64,000 bases of DNA from an uncultured Clostridia bacterium. GTDB lineage: Bacteria; Bacillota; Clostridia; Christensenellales; UBA1242. Shown piece after piece: positions 50,222 to 60,324 of the stretch (its first letter is position 1; each line of letters begins with the position of its first letter). The stretch is taken from assembly GCA_930979925.1 (NCBI GenBank), contig CAKNIB010000005.1:19091-83090 (forward strand), in the 5' to 3' direction. The notes under the pieces were generated by a model. That model saw only the letters and a list, made by a program, of their open reading frames with translations, was not told the DNA's origin and searched no databases. The position numbers were made by a program, and so were the translations under genes.

Positions 50222-50427
50222 ATGGATAAAATTTTTTGTGACAATTTGAAATATTTAAGAAAAGAGTTGGACTTACGCAAAAGCAAGTGGCAAAAAAGCT
50301 CGGAGTTGTTGAAAGTTGTTATGCAAATTGGGAGCAAGGACGAACTGAGCCCTCTATTGCAATGCTTAGAAAACTATCTAAAATTTTTAAAGTTAGTATT
50401 GATGAAATGATAAATAATACCATTTAA
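50222..50427 (+). pseudogene. XRE-family HTH regulator with a 1-nt frameshift
   Basis: MDKIFCDNLKYLRKEL in frame 1, then GLTQKQVAKKLGVVESCYANWEQGRTEPSIAMLRKLSKIFKVSIDEMINNTI* in a shifted frame. Confidence 0.85.
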
Positions 50428-50556
50428 CTTATTTTTTAAATTATTCTTTTTATATTTAGGATTTTAACAAAAACAATAATATTTTTTTAAAATTTATTCT
50501 ATAAAAAAATAATGTATCTTTAATCTGTGATACATTATTTTTGTTTTTAAATATTT

Positions 50557-51279
50557 CTAATCTCGCTTCGTCCACATGAGCATTAGGAAGAGGAAACGGA
50601 GAAAGTATGCCATGGAGACTAAGAGTGAGGCCACATAAGTTAATGCGGCGGCGTTTAGTACTTTGTCTGTTGCCTGTACCTCGGCGTCTGAGGTAGCTCC
50701 TAAGCGAACGAGCATATCTTTTGCACGTGAAGAGGCGTTAACCTCGACAGGAAGAGTTACTAAATTGGCAATCACTGCCACTGCGTAGAGTGCAACTGAG
50801 ATATATATTACAAGTGGACCTGCAATGCCAAGTAAAAAGATTTGCAAAAGTATTCCTACAATTAAAAGTGGCATTAAAAGGCGAGAGACTAAGTTACTTA
50901 CCTTAACGACCGTCTGTCTAACCTTAAAAGGTGCATAATTTTCAGCATGTTGCATAGCGTGACCAAACTCATGTGCGACTACCGCTTGAGCAGCGATTGA
51001 CTTATTATTAAAATTTGCCTGCGAGATATTTATTGACTTATCTGTTGGGTCATAGTGGTCGGTTAGCTTGCCTTGACACTGTCTAACTTGAAGATAGAGA
51101 CCGGTCTCCTCTGAAAGTTTCTCGGCAAGTTCGGCGCCCGTCATGTCAAGAGAAGAGCCTAGCCTGCTATACTCGTCATAAGCGCTATTTACCTTGGTTT
51201 GTGCGACAAGTGCGATTATTATTGAAATTATTATTACTACGCCTGAGATGATGTATCCGATATAGTAGCCAAAATCCAT
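50557..51279 (-). CDS. YugP-like neutral zinc metallopeptidase (Zn_peptidase_2)
   Basis: VVAHEFGHAMQHAENYAPFKVRQ; C-terminal TMs. Confidence 0.88.
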   Translation of the reverse strand: MDFGYYIGYIISGVVIIISIIIALVAQTKVNSAYDEYSRLGSSLDMTGAELAEKLSEETGLYLQVRQCQGKLTDHYDPTDKSINISQANFNNKSIAAQAVVAHEFGHAMQHAENYAPFKVRQTVVKVSNLVSRLLMPLLIVGILLQIFLLGIAGPLVIYISVALYAVAVIANLVTLPVEVNASSRAKDMLVRLGATSDAEVQATDKVLNAAALTYVASLLVSMAYFLRFLFLMLMWTKRD

Positions 51280-51291
51280 ATAAACCTCCTT

Positions 51292-51999
51292 TTAAAAGAG
51301 CTTTGATTTTTTTGAGAGCATGGTCCAGCCTAAGATAGCCCTCAAGAAATCTGCCCAATATGTCAGCCTTGCGTCCTTTAAAAAGCGCTTGGCTTTTTTC
51401 ATTTCGTCATCTGTAAGATAGTCTTTGAGCATAACTATTGCCTTTTTTGATGCATCCTTCTCAATAGAAATTGTAAAAAGTTTATTAAAAAGTGCTAGTA
51501 GAAATATACCCCCGCCCACACCTAAGAGTACAAGCCCATAAGTCAAGAGTGATGGAAAAAAGAGAAGAACTACGCCAGCAATTAGTACAAGAGGTAGCAA
51601 CACGCCAAGAGCTTTGCCTAAAATTCTTAAGACTTTGAGGACTTTTAGTTTCTTGCCTTCGATGTCCTGTTTGGCGTGACCGAGCTCGTGTGCTACGATG
51701 GTGATTGAGGCAATAGAGCGACTATTTATCGTTTTAGTAGACAAAAATATCTTACCATTACTGTATGCGTCGCCTGCTAGTTGAGATATTTGGATAACCT
51801 TTATTTTATTTGAAAACGTCTTGTAATTTATCTCTCCTACAAAGTCAAGTGTAGTTAGTCCGGTTGAGACCATTTCTTTATCAAGTGCGTTATAGCGGTC
51901 TAAAAATCTGTCATAAGCATTATTTGCGATTGACAAAAGAAAGCAAAGAAGAACTGCGAAAGCTATAACTGCTATAATGATTATCCATGTTGTGCTCAT
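51292..51999 (-). CDS. YugP-like neutral zinc metallopeptidase paralogue
   Basis: IVAHELGHAKQDIEGKKLKVL; same architecture as the neighbouring ORF. Confidence 0.82.
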   Translation of the reverse strand: MSTTWIIIIAVIAFAVLLCFLLSIANNAYDRFLDRYNALDKEMVSTGLTTLDFVGEINYKTFSNKIKVIQISQLAGDAYSNGKIFLSTKTINSRSIASITIVAHELGHAKQDIEGKKLKVLKVLRILGKALGVLLPLVLIAGVVLLFFPSLLTYGLVLLGVGGGIFLLALFNKLFTISIEKDASKKAIVMLKDYLTDDEMKKAKRFLKDARLTYWADFLRAILGWTMLSKKSKLF

Positions 52000-52100
52000 G
52001 ATAATATTGTATATTTTTTAAAGAAAATTATCAAGTGATTGATTGAAATTTGATAAAAATAACCTTTTTTAGAGCGAAAATACCTATTTCTATTTAAAAT

Positions 52101-53996
52101 TTAAGTTATTAACACTATGGTTGTGCCTACCTGGATTGAGGTGTTTGGAGGTGGAAGCTGAGCGGTTACATATTCGCCCTCGCCGTCTAGCTCGTAGTAA
52201 AGACCGATTTTCTTAAGCTCTACCGCGGCGTCAGTTAGGCTTAGTCCGACAAGGTTCGGCATTGTTACATACTCGGTCACAACGCTTGGGTCCTGCTTTT
52301 CTTCGTTTAAATAATCAAATAGCTCTGTGAAAATTATTTTGCCATATGGCGCTGCAACTATGCTTCCATAGTAAGCGCCTGCTCCTGGCTCGTCAACCAT
52401 GACAAAAACAAGATATTCTGGATTATCTGCCGGATAAGTGCCTATAAAACTTGAGATATATTTGCCTTGGTCTATACCTCCGCTCTCGCTATACTTTTGT
52501 GCGGTACCCGTCTTGCCACCAACATTGTAACCCTCGACAAATGTATATTTACCTGTTTTATTTTCTGCCCCTTCAAGAAGACTGTTGACTATTGCCGAGG
52601 TCTGCGCGCTTACCAAGTTTTGAGTGCGAGTGGTGCTTTCAAACTCGGTTGTCTCGCTATCCTTTGACACAGACTTTAATATGCGAGGCTGGTTATACGT
52701 TCCGCCATTGATTATACCAGCTACCGCCGTCAAAAGCTGGATAGGAGTAAGAGCGACTGCATGACCAAAGCCCATTCTAGCAAGGTCGACATTTTTGACA
52801 AGCGACTTTGCCATCAGCATTCCACTGCCCTCGCCCGCTATATCAATTCCCGTTTTAACGCCTAAGCCAAACTTTGTCATATACTCATAAAAACGGTCAA
52901 CACCAAGCCTTAGTGCAAGGTCCATAAAGCAACAGTTGCAAGAGTTTGAAAAAGCTTCGGCTAGTGTCTGATTGCCATGACCTATCGTTCTCCAGCATCG
53001 TATGCGGACACCGTCTATTATCCTGTAACCTGGGCAATAGAAGGTATCATCCAAACTGCATACGCCAGCCTCCAAAGCGGCAGCAACCGTTAAAATCTTG
53101 AAAGTAGAGCCGGGCTCATAGATATCGGTGACAAGTTTTACTCGGCTTTGGTCAAAGAGCGCCTCAAGGTCATCACGTGGAACATCATTGAGGTCAAAGC
53201 TTGGCTTATTGGACAGCGCCAAAATCTCCCCCGTCTTGGCATTCATTATCATGCCGGCAACCCCTTTTGCTTTCTGCTCTTCCATGATTTGCTCAAGAGT
53301 TTGCTCAACTATCAGTTGCATTTTACTGTCTATGGTCAGCGTCAAATTACTACCCGCGCTTGCTGGATAGTAGTACCTTAGGCTACCACCTATCTCTTTA
53401 CCTTGAAGGTCGCTTTGCACATAGCTATAGCCGTCACTGCCTTTGAGATAATCATTGTAGTACGCTTCGACCCCTGTCTGTCCCACATTATCAACGCTGA
53501 TAAAGCCTAAAACTTGAGTGAGTAGGTTGCCATTTGGATAATATCTATCACTATTCTCGGCAAGATACACTCCGTCTAGTTTGTAATTATATATAATCTC
53601 GGCAGTTTCTCCGTCTACCTGCATTTTAATAAGCACTTCGCTTACCTTTCTATTTGACACTTTTTGATAAACGGTAGAAAAATCAAGGTCTAATGTCTGA
53701 GAGAGAAGAGTTGCTGTCTTACTTGGTGAAGTTACCTCTCTTGCTCTGACATAGACATTGTAAGTTGTGTAACTGACAGCGAGCGTCGAGCCCGTCCTAT
53801 CATATATACTGCCACGTGGTGCAACTATGGCAAGGTCTCTTGTCCACTGGTCAGTTGCGCGAAGTTGAAGGCTGGAACCATTTACTATCTGCAAGACAAA
53901 CAGCCTTACCACAAGAGCACAAAAAATAAAGGATATACACAGTAGCACTGCGAGTATCCTTTTTTTAAGTGAAAATAATGTAAAATATTTTTGCAA
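52101..53996 (-). CDS. Penicillin-binding transpeptidase with C-terminal PASTA (FtsI/SpoVD-like)
   Basis: IYEPGSTFKILT (SxxK), SNS motif (AFSNSCNCCF), GKTGTAQ (KTG); PASTA-like C-terminus. Confidence 0.94.
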   Translation of the reverse strand: MQKYFTLFSLKKRILAVLLCISFIFCALVVRLFVLQIVNGSSLQLRATDQWTRDLAIVAPRGSIYDRTGSTLAVSYTTYNVYVRAREVTSPSKTATLLSQTLDLDFSTVYQKVSNRKVSEVLIKMQVDGETAEIIYNYKLDGVYLAENSDRYYPNGNLLTQVLGFISVDNVGQTGVEAYYNDYLKGSDGYSYVQSDLQGKEIGGSLRYYYPASAGSNLTLTIDSKMQLIVEQTLEQIMEEQKAKGVAGMIMNAKTGEILALSNKPSFDLNDVPRDDLEALFDQSRVKLVTDIYEPGSTFKILTVAAALEAGVCSLDDTFYCPGYRIIDGVRIRCWRTIGHGNQTLAEAFSNSCNCCFMDLALRLGVDRFYEYMTKFGLGVKTGIDIAGEGSGMLMAKSLVKNVDLARMGFGHAVALTPIQLLTAVAGIINGGTYNQPRILKSVSKDSETTEFESTTRTQNLVSAQTSAIVNSLLEGAENKTGKYTFVEGYNVGGKTGTAQKYSESGGIDQGKYISSFIGTYPADNPEYLVFVMVDEPGAGAYYGSIVAAPYGKIIFTELFDYLNEEKQDPSVVTEYVTMPNLVGLSLTDAAVELKKIGLYYELDGEGEYVTAQLPPPNTSIQVGTTIVLIT

Positions 53997-53998
53997 GG

Positions 53999-54790
53999 CT
54001 ATCCTCCAATTAGACCTGCTATGAAATTACAAAAACGGTCAAACCAGTTGGATTGCTCGTCAATTAAGTTAGGTGGCAAAGGGTCGGTCGGTATAGTCTG
54101 AAAAAGATTTTCCATGTTTTGCGAGTTTGTGGCGTCAAGGTTATGAAGGTTATTGAGATAGGATATTAAATTCATGTTATACTCGGTTGTTATATCACTT
54201 ATCTGACTTCCTAGCGAGTCAAGTGTGGTGATGTTTATAATACCCCATATGCCAAAGATGGCAAATAAAATTGAAAAAAGAATAACCTTAAATTTATTTG
54301 CCTTTGGTTTTGCCTCCTCTTCCGGCTTCTCCTCGGTGAAAATACGCTCTCTTTGCTCTGGCGACAAGGTTTCTATAAAATCATAGTTGGGTTTTTCTAT
54401 TATCAAAGAGTTACTTGCCTGAGGTTGACTTTGCACTGCCTCCTGACTTTCAACTTCTTTTGCAAGGTTGTGAATAGAGGCATGTTTCTCGTCAATACGC
54501 CTAATAAGAGGGTCATCTTTGTCTTCTACCACGTAAAAAGGTTTTGCCCTTGACCTCGATTTAGTTGACTTTTCATCCTGCCCGCCTACAGTGGTTTGAT
54601 TTTGCTGTTTGATTTGGTAGGTTTGACGAGGCGCTTGAGGTTGAGCCTGGTTTTTAGGTTGACTTTCTACCTCTTTTTGATAGTTTCCTTTTTGTGCTAA
54701 ATAGCCCTCTTCAATTTGCTTCTTTTGCTCTTTCTTATTTTCAGCAAGTAAGGTCTTCTCTTCCATATTATATTTACCTCCTTCCTGCAA
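53999..54790 (-). CDS. Hypothetical single-pass membrane protein at the ftsL position
   Basis: Charged/Gln-rich N-terminus then TM KVILFSILFAIFGIWGIINITTLDSLGSQISDIT; between rsmH and the PBP. Confidence 0.55.
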   Translation of the reverse strand: MQEGGKYNMEEKTLLAENKKEQKKQIEEGYLAQKGNYQKEVESQPKNQAQPQAPRQTYQIKQQNQTTVGGQDEKSTKSRSRAKPFYVVEDKDDPLIRRIDEKHASIHNLAKEVESQEAVQSQPQASNSLIIEKPNYDFIETLSPEQRERIFTEEKPEEEAKPKANKFKVILFSILFAIFGIWGIINITTLDSLGSQISDITTEYNMNLISYLNNLHNLDATNSQNMENLFQTIPTDPLPPNLIDEQSNWFDRFCNFIAGLIGG

Positions 54791-54878
54791 TATTACATTA
54801 GCTTAAATTGTAAAAATTAAAAATATATTAAAAATTTTTATCAAAAAACACAAAATTTAAACTTTTTTTGCAATTTTT

Positions 54879-55814
54879 CTATAATTTTTCAATAATTCTC
54901 AGTTTTGCACTGCTTGAGCGAGAGTTTTCTCTCACTTCCTCCTCGCTTGCTATAATTGGCTTTTTGTTTATTAATTTTATTGAGCGTTTGTGACCGCAAA
55001 TGCAAACAGGGATTTTTGGTGGGCAAAGGCAATCGGTAGCCTCCTCTTTGAATACATTTTTTACTATTCTGTCCTCAAGGCTATGAAAGGTTATGACTGC
55101 CATTCTCCCGCCATTTTTTAGCATTTTTATAAATTTTTTGAGGACTTCATCTAGTCCATCAAGCTCGCCGTTGACCTCTATTCTAATAGCCTGAAAGGTC
55201 TTCTTTGACACGCCACCCTTGCCATAGATGACCTTTTTTGGAAAGCTTTCCTCTATTATCTCTTTTAATTGCAAAGTAGTCTCTATTGGCGCTTTTTCGC
55301 GATGTTTTAATATATTTTCAACTATTTTTTTTGCATTGCTCTCTTCGCCATACTTATAAAGAATATCTAAAAGTCTTTCTTTTGGGTAATGATTTACAAC
55401 CTCGTAAGCGTCAAGGTCTTGTTTCTTGTCCATGCGCATATCAAGTCTGCCTTCATGAAGAAAGCTAAAACCTCGCCCTGCCGTATCTATTTGATAGGAG
55501 CTCACGCCAAGGTCAATGAGAAGTCCGTCAAAACTTTTAATGCCCTTCTCCTGCAAAATCATTGGTGCGTCTTTATAGTTTGCATGGATTAATGTTACAT
55601 TTTTATTATCTTTAAAACGCTCTTGACAGGTTGAGATTGCCTCCTCGTCTCTATCAAAACCGTAGAGGTGACCCTCTGGAGATAGCCTTTTGACTATCTC
55701 AGAGGAGTGTCCGCCACCGCCTATGGTGCAATCTATGTAAATGCCATTTTTCTTTATGTCTAGACCCTCTACCACCTCGTTAAGTAAAACGGGTATATGT
55801 TTAAATTCGCTCAT
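54879..55814 (-). CDS. rsmH: 16S rRNA (cytosine1402-N4)-methyltransferase
   Basis: HIPVLLNEVVEGL, DCTIGGGGHS, DLGVSSYQID, GRMAVITFHSLEDRIVK. Confidence 0.96.
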   Translation of the reverse strand: MSEFKHIPVLLNEVVEGLDIKKNGIYIDCTIGGGGHSSEIVKRLSPEGHLYGFDRDEEAISTCQERFKDNKNVTLIHANYKDAPMILQEKGIKSFDGLLIDLGVSSYQIDTAGRGFSFLHEGRLDMRMDKKQDLDAYEVVNHYPKERLLDILYKYGEESNAKKIVENILKHREKAPIETTLQLKEIIEESFPKKVIYGKGGVSKKTFQAIRIEVNGELDGLDEVLKKFIKMLKNGGRMAVITFHSLEDRIVKNVFKEEATDCLCPPKIPVCICGHKRSIKLINKKPIIASEEEVRENSRSSSAKLRIIEKL

Positions 55815-55823
55815 CTTTTGTAC

Positions 55824-58373
55824 CTATAATTGTTCGAGCTGAGAAAGAAGCTCAAATAATTCTGTAAAGTCTATATTTGGATAGTTTGTCTCGTCTAGTA
55901 TTTCGTTTACTCTGCCGGACGTGTCTTTTGCAATCTCTTCTGCGTACTCATCTTTTAGTGATTGCAAGAAGTTATCAAAGATGCCTTTAAATACACCTTC
56001 TTCGCTCTTGCCAGCAAGTGTCACTCTGTATGCGTTCTGTTGCATGCTTGTAAGAAAGTCTCCTAGTAGAGTTTTATCGACATTACGTAAGGTCTCATTT
56101 GTATAGCTTTCATTGATAGCTATAAAGCTTGCAAATACCTCACAAATCTCGTCTGCTTGGTCCTCGCTGTTTCCTTCTACTAAAGTTATAGCAGAAAGGT
56201 CAATAGTGTTGACGCCTCCTGTCAAGCTGTTTGCAATCTCTACAAGGCTATCAAAGATTGAGGTTTTAAGATTTGATGTTGATTTTGCGTAAAGCACTGG
56301 TTTGATAACTTGTGGAAGTTCCTCGGCGCTTACGTTATTTAAAATTGTGTCAATCTCACCTTTCAGTGCATACTCAAGGTAGCTTGTGCCCTCATATGAA
56401 AGAGTGTTGAGGGTTACTAGAAGGTTTGAGATGTAATTTAAGTCGCCCTGCCAGTCCTCATAAGTATTCAGAGTGCTAAAGTCTACAATATCGTTTTGTA
56501 TGGTCTTTATCATCTCGTCTACAATAAGTGTCTTTGTTGGCTCAACTTGAGTAAGTGGAAGAATAACCTCGCTAAGAAGGTTTTCGTTGCCTTCCTGTGA
56601 GAGCACATTTGCAAGGCTTGACATCATTGAAAGAGTATCTGATGTGTTATTGAAAATATCATATAGGTCATTTTCTTTAACTGTAACTAAAACTGGGCTT
56701 AAAAAGTCAAATAGTCCGCTGTATGAGTCTATTGTCACGCTTTGACCTTGAGCGTCTTTGACAGGCTCTTGTGGAAGAGTTATATTATTTTCTTCAAGCA
56801 TTCTATCGATTATTGAGCCACCTGAGGTAGTTTGGAATAATTTGATGCTTCTAATCTCATCAATTAAGCTTCCTACCCCTGTCAAAGCATTTGTCAGCTG
56901 AGCGCTTGTATATTCATCGCCTATGAGTATGGTTGGGTCTGATACTACATCCATGATATTAGCATCTTGCGACAGGTCTCTATAGTCTTTCAAAAGGTTT
57001 ACAACTGACGAAGATAGGTCGTCCCAATCTTGCTCGCTCCATGTGCTTGTGTCAGTGTTGATATCGTCGACATCTTCAAGCATGCTTTGAAGAGCTATTT
57101 TTGTAATAGGTCCTATTGCATCTCTTACAATATTTACATCTAGTGCGCTATTTAATGCTTCCTCTGATGTGGTTATATTGGAATCCGCAACCAAGATATC
57201 AAGCACTTGATTTAAACTATCCTCACCACTTACCGTCACCATTTGGTCAAGCATACCGCTCTGACCTAGCACTTTTACAGTGCTAAACATCTCTTTTACG
57301 TCGTGTATAAAATAGCTTTCAAGCATTACATGATTTTCTGAGTACTGGGCAAGGCTTGTCTGTAGCGATGAGAACACCTCACGCACGTTTTCGTCATCAA
57401 CCAAACTGTCAAGAAAAGAATATTCTTGATAATTTTGTATGATATCGTTTGCAAGGTCAACAACTATTCCTTTAAATAGTCCGCCGTCTACGAAAGAGTT
57501 TACATACTCCTCTAACTTTTCGTAATCAAAATTAGCAAAGGTTATATCTTGCTCTTCGCTCTGCATTTGATAGACAAAATTTGCTATTGGATAGATTGTT
57601 TCAATTTCCTTTCTGATGTATACATTATTGTCCTCAACCTTGACCTTTGAAAAATAGTCAAAGGTTGCATTGTCAAGTCCGAAAACTCCACATATTTTTA
57701 TAAGTGCATTGTTTTCAAGTCCAGTTAAAATCTCGTCAAGCTCGGTTGGAACATTGTCGGCTATAATAGAAGCGTTTAGGTTTTGAGCACCCATCTCGCT
57801 TGATGAGTCAACGCTCACCATAAAGCTCTCATTTGTTTTTAATGTGTCATAGACGCCGATTAGTCCGGCAAGTGGCATAAAAGCAAAGAGTGTTAAGAGG
57901 AAGGTCTTGACAAGTCCAACACCTGCACCCCACCATCTGTGTTTGCTCTCGTCCTCTTTTGGCTTTAATGCAGTTGAGGCTACTATTCTATATATTATAT
58001 AGATTACAAGCTCAATTGCAAGGGTCACCAAAATAAATACAACGGTATTTGCAAGCGCTCCCGGCAGACCTTGTATTAAAGTTGCGATGTTAGGATTTCT
58101 GTCAATTAGTGAGGCTATTGTTTGGTCATCTCTTAACATCTCAACCAGCATTTGATTTAAAGTTGTCGGCTGTCCGTCATATGTGACCTGTATACCCATT
58201 ATCGCATTAGTTATGGCAGGTGTCACAAAAAAGGCAACAAGTATGCCTACCACTGAAAATATAAGGTTTGCTGTTGACTTTTTAAGTCCTCGCCAAAAGC
58301 CCACAAAAAAGCCGGCTATAAGTATTACTATAAAAAATACTGATACTATCCATGCAATCGCTGTCGCGCTCAT
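55824..58373 (-). CDS. Large membrane protein with CvpA-like N-terminal TM region, 849 aa
   Basis: GFFVGFWRGLKKSTANLIFSVVGILVAFFVTPAI; further TMs; long helical C-terminus. Confidence 0.65.
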   Translation of the reverse strand: MSATAIAWIVSVFFIVILIAGFFVGFWRGLKKSTANLIFSVVGILVAFFVTPAITNAIMGIQVTYDGQPTTLNQMLVEMLRDDQTIASLIDRNPNIATLIQGLPGALANTVVFILVTLAIELVIYIIYRIVASTALKPKEDESKHRWWGAGVGLVKTFLLTLFAFMPLAGLIGVYDTLKTNESFMVSVDSSSEMGAQNLNASIIADNVPTELDEILTGLENNALIKICGVFGLDNATFDYFSKVKVEDNNVYIRKEIETIYPIANFVYQMQSEEQDITFANFDYEKLEEYVNSFVDGGLFKGIVVDLANDIIQNYQEYSFLDSLVDDENVREVFSSLQTSLAQYSENHVMLESYFIHDVKEMFSTVKVLGQSGMLDQMVTVSGEDSLNQVLDILVADSNITTSEEALNSALDVNIVRDAIGPITKIALQSMLEDVDDINTDTSTWSEQDWDDLSSSVVNLLKDYRDLSQDANIMDVVSDPTILIGDEYTSAQLTNALTGVGSLIDEIRSIKLFQTTSGGSIIDRMLEENNITLPQEPVKDAQGQSVTIDSYSGLFDFLSPVLVTVKENDLYDIFNNTSDTLSMMSSLANVLSQEGNENLLSEVILPLTQVEPTKTLIVDEMIKTIQNDIVDFSTLNTYEDWQGDLNYISNLLVTLNTLSYEGTSYLEYALKGEIDTILNNVSAEELPQVIKPVLYAKSTSNLKTSIFDSLVEIANSLTGGVNTIDLSAITLVEGNSEDQADEICEVFASFIAINESYTNETLRNVDKTLLGDFLTSMQQNAYRVTLAGKSEEGVFKGIFDNFLQSLKDEYAEEIAKDTSGRVNEILDETNYPNIDFTELFELLSQLEQL

Positions 58374-58465
58374 ATTTATCTCCTTTTCTATATAATAACA
58401 TTTTTGACAATAATTTCTAAAATTATTTTAAATATTTTCATAATTTTTATCAAATTTTTTGTCAA

Positions 58466-58515
58466 TTAAAAAAGAGGTAAGATATTAACTAGAAATAAAC
58501 AAACCTCTTTTGCTA
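58466..58515 (-). terminator. Terminator hairpin after metG
   Basis: aaaagaggtaaga...aaacctctttt. Confidence 0.55.
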
Positions 58516-58539
58516 TAATTTAACTGTCAAAAATTAGAT

Positions 58540-60144
58540 TTATGCAAGAGTTGAAAGCTCTTCAAGTTCTTTCTGCACGTCAAGTCTTGGGAAGAGTATT
58601 CCAAGGTCTTTGAGTGGCTGTCCTGCTTTAAGTCCATTGAAATTATCAAGGTTTGCAAACTCATTGCCTTCAATATTGAGCGCATCAAGCACCTTTCTAG
58701 ATGCAATTGGTGCGAAAGGCTCAAAAAGCTCACTGCCTATTCTAATAGTTTCAAGAAGGTTGCGGAGAATTGTCTTTAGGCGAGTCTGTCCGCCCTCTTG
58801 TTTTGCCACCGCCCATGGTTGAACCTTTTGGATATAGGTATTTGCCTCGGTAAAGATATTAAATATAGCAGTTGTTGCCTTGGTAACATCAAATTTCTCC
58901 ATTGCCTCAAAGGTAGCTTTCACTTGACTGTCAACAATTTCTTTGAGGTTGAGGTCATCTGGGTCTGTTAGGCTGTTACTTTCTGGGATAACACCGTCAA
59001 AATATTTCTTAACCATGCTAAAGGTTCGAGATACAAGATTGCCGTAATTGTTTGATAAATCTGCATTAAATCTTGTTAAAAACGCCTCGGTTGAGTAGTT
59101 ACCGTCTGAGCCGAAAGGTATTTCGCGGTACAGAAAATAGCGGACTGCGTCTGATGAGTATCTTGGAGCAAGAATTCGTGGGTCTACGCATTCTTTTACG
59201 CCAGCATCTTTGCTCTTTGATAATTTATCGCCACCAAACATTATCCATCCATGTCCAAAGATATGTTTTGGTAGTGGAAGCTCAAGTGCCATCAATATTG
59301 CCGGCCAAACGATGGCATGGAAACGAACGATTTCCTTGCCTATCATATGTACGTCAGCAGGCCAATACCTTTTGAAAAGGCTGTCGTCCTCGCTACCATA
59401 GCCAAGTGCAGTGATATAGTTTGGAAGAGCGTCTATCCATACATAAATTGTGTGTTTTGGGTCAAACTCCACAGGCACTCCCCACTTGACAGAGGTACGT
59501 GAAACGCAGAGGTCGCTAAGACCAGGTTTGATAAAGTTGTTGACCATTTCGTTGACTCTTGACTTTGGCTGTAAAAAGTCAGGTTGGTCTTCATAGAGTT
59601 TTATAAGTCTATCAGCAAACGCTGAGAGTTTGAAAAAGTAAGCCTCTTCTTCTTGAAACATAACATCTCTTCCGCAATCTGGACACTTGCCATTAACAAG
59701 CTGGCTCTCTGTCCAAAAAGACTCGCATGGCGTGCAGTACCAACCCTTGTAACTGCCCTTGTAAATATATCCTTTTTCATAGAGCTGAGTGAAAATCTTT
59801 TGCACTGCCTTCTCGTGGTAGTCGTCAGTCGTTCTTATAAACTTATCATATGAGATGTTAAGAAGTGACCAAAGCTCTTTTGCGTCTGCAATCATGCCGT
59901 CAAGGTACTCTTTCTCGCTCTTGCCAGCCACTGCTGCCGCCTGAGAAATCTTTTGACCATGCTCGTCAGTTCCGGTAAGATAAAATACATCCTTGCCCAT
60001 CTTGCGATTAAAACGAGCTATAGCGTCACAAATAAAATTTGTATAGGCGTTGCCTAAAGTAAACTTATTGCTTGGATAATAAATAGGTGTGGTGATATAA
60101 AACTTTTCTTTCATAAATTCTCCTAAGTGAGTAAATAATAGCAC
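58540..60144 (-). CDS. metG: Methionyl-tRNA synthetase
   Basis: FYITTPIYYPSNKFTLGNAYT; YLTGTDEHGQKI; CTPCESFWTESQLVNGKCPDCGR; KLSKSKDAG. Confidence 0.95.
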   Translation of the reverse strand: MLLFTHLGEFMKEKFYITTPIYYPSNKFTLGNAYTNFICDAIARFNRKMGKDVFYLTGTDEHGQKISQAAAVAGKSEKEYLDGMIADAKELWSLLNISYDKFIRTTDDYHEKAVQKIFTQLYEKGYIYKGSYKGWYCTPCESFWTESQLVNGKCPDCGRDVMFQEEEAYFFKLSAFADRLIKLYEDQPDFLQPKSRVNEMVNNFIKPGLSDLCVSRTSVKWGVPVEFDPKHTIYVWIDALPNYITALGYGSEDDSLFKRYWPADVHMIGKEIVRFHAIVWPAILMALELPLPKHIFGHGWIMFGGDKLSKSKDAGVKECVDPRILAPRYSSDAVRYFLYREIPFGSDGNYSTEAFLTRFNADLSNNYGNLVSRTFSMVKKYFDGVIPESNSLTDPDDLNLKEIVDSQVKATFEAMEKFDVTKATTAIFNIFTEANTYIQKVQPWAVAKQEGGQTRLKTILRNLLETIRIGSELFEPFAPIASRKVLDALNIEGNEFANLDNFNGLKAGQPLKDLGILFPRLDVQKELEELSTLA

Positions 60145-60254
60145 AAAACCTATCCAATGTCAAATAAATAAGAGCCAACCTGCAATTACAACATAAAAAA
60201 TCAAGCAACCTATGTTTTTGTAACAAAAGATACATTTCTATAAAAAGTTAATTT

Positions 60255-60281
60255 ATTGTACCCCCCCCGACTTTTTGTCAA
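60255..60281 (-). promoter_or_regulatory. Promoter-like repeat with G8 tract (TTGACA - 15 nt - TACAAT), copy 2
   Basis: Reverse complement TTGACA AAAAGTCGGGGGGGG TACAAT; shares flanking sequence with the copy at 50040. Confidence 0.55.
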
Positions 60282-60324
60282 GTAAAATGACGGCATTTTT
60301 AAAAGTTTGTTAAAAATATTTTAA

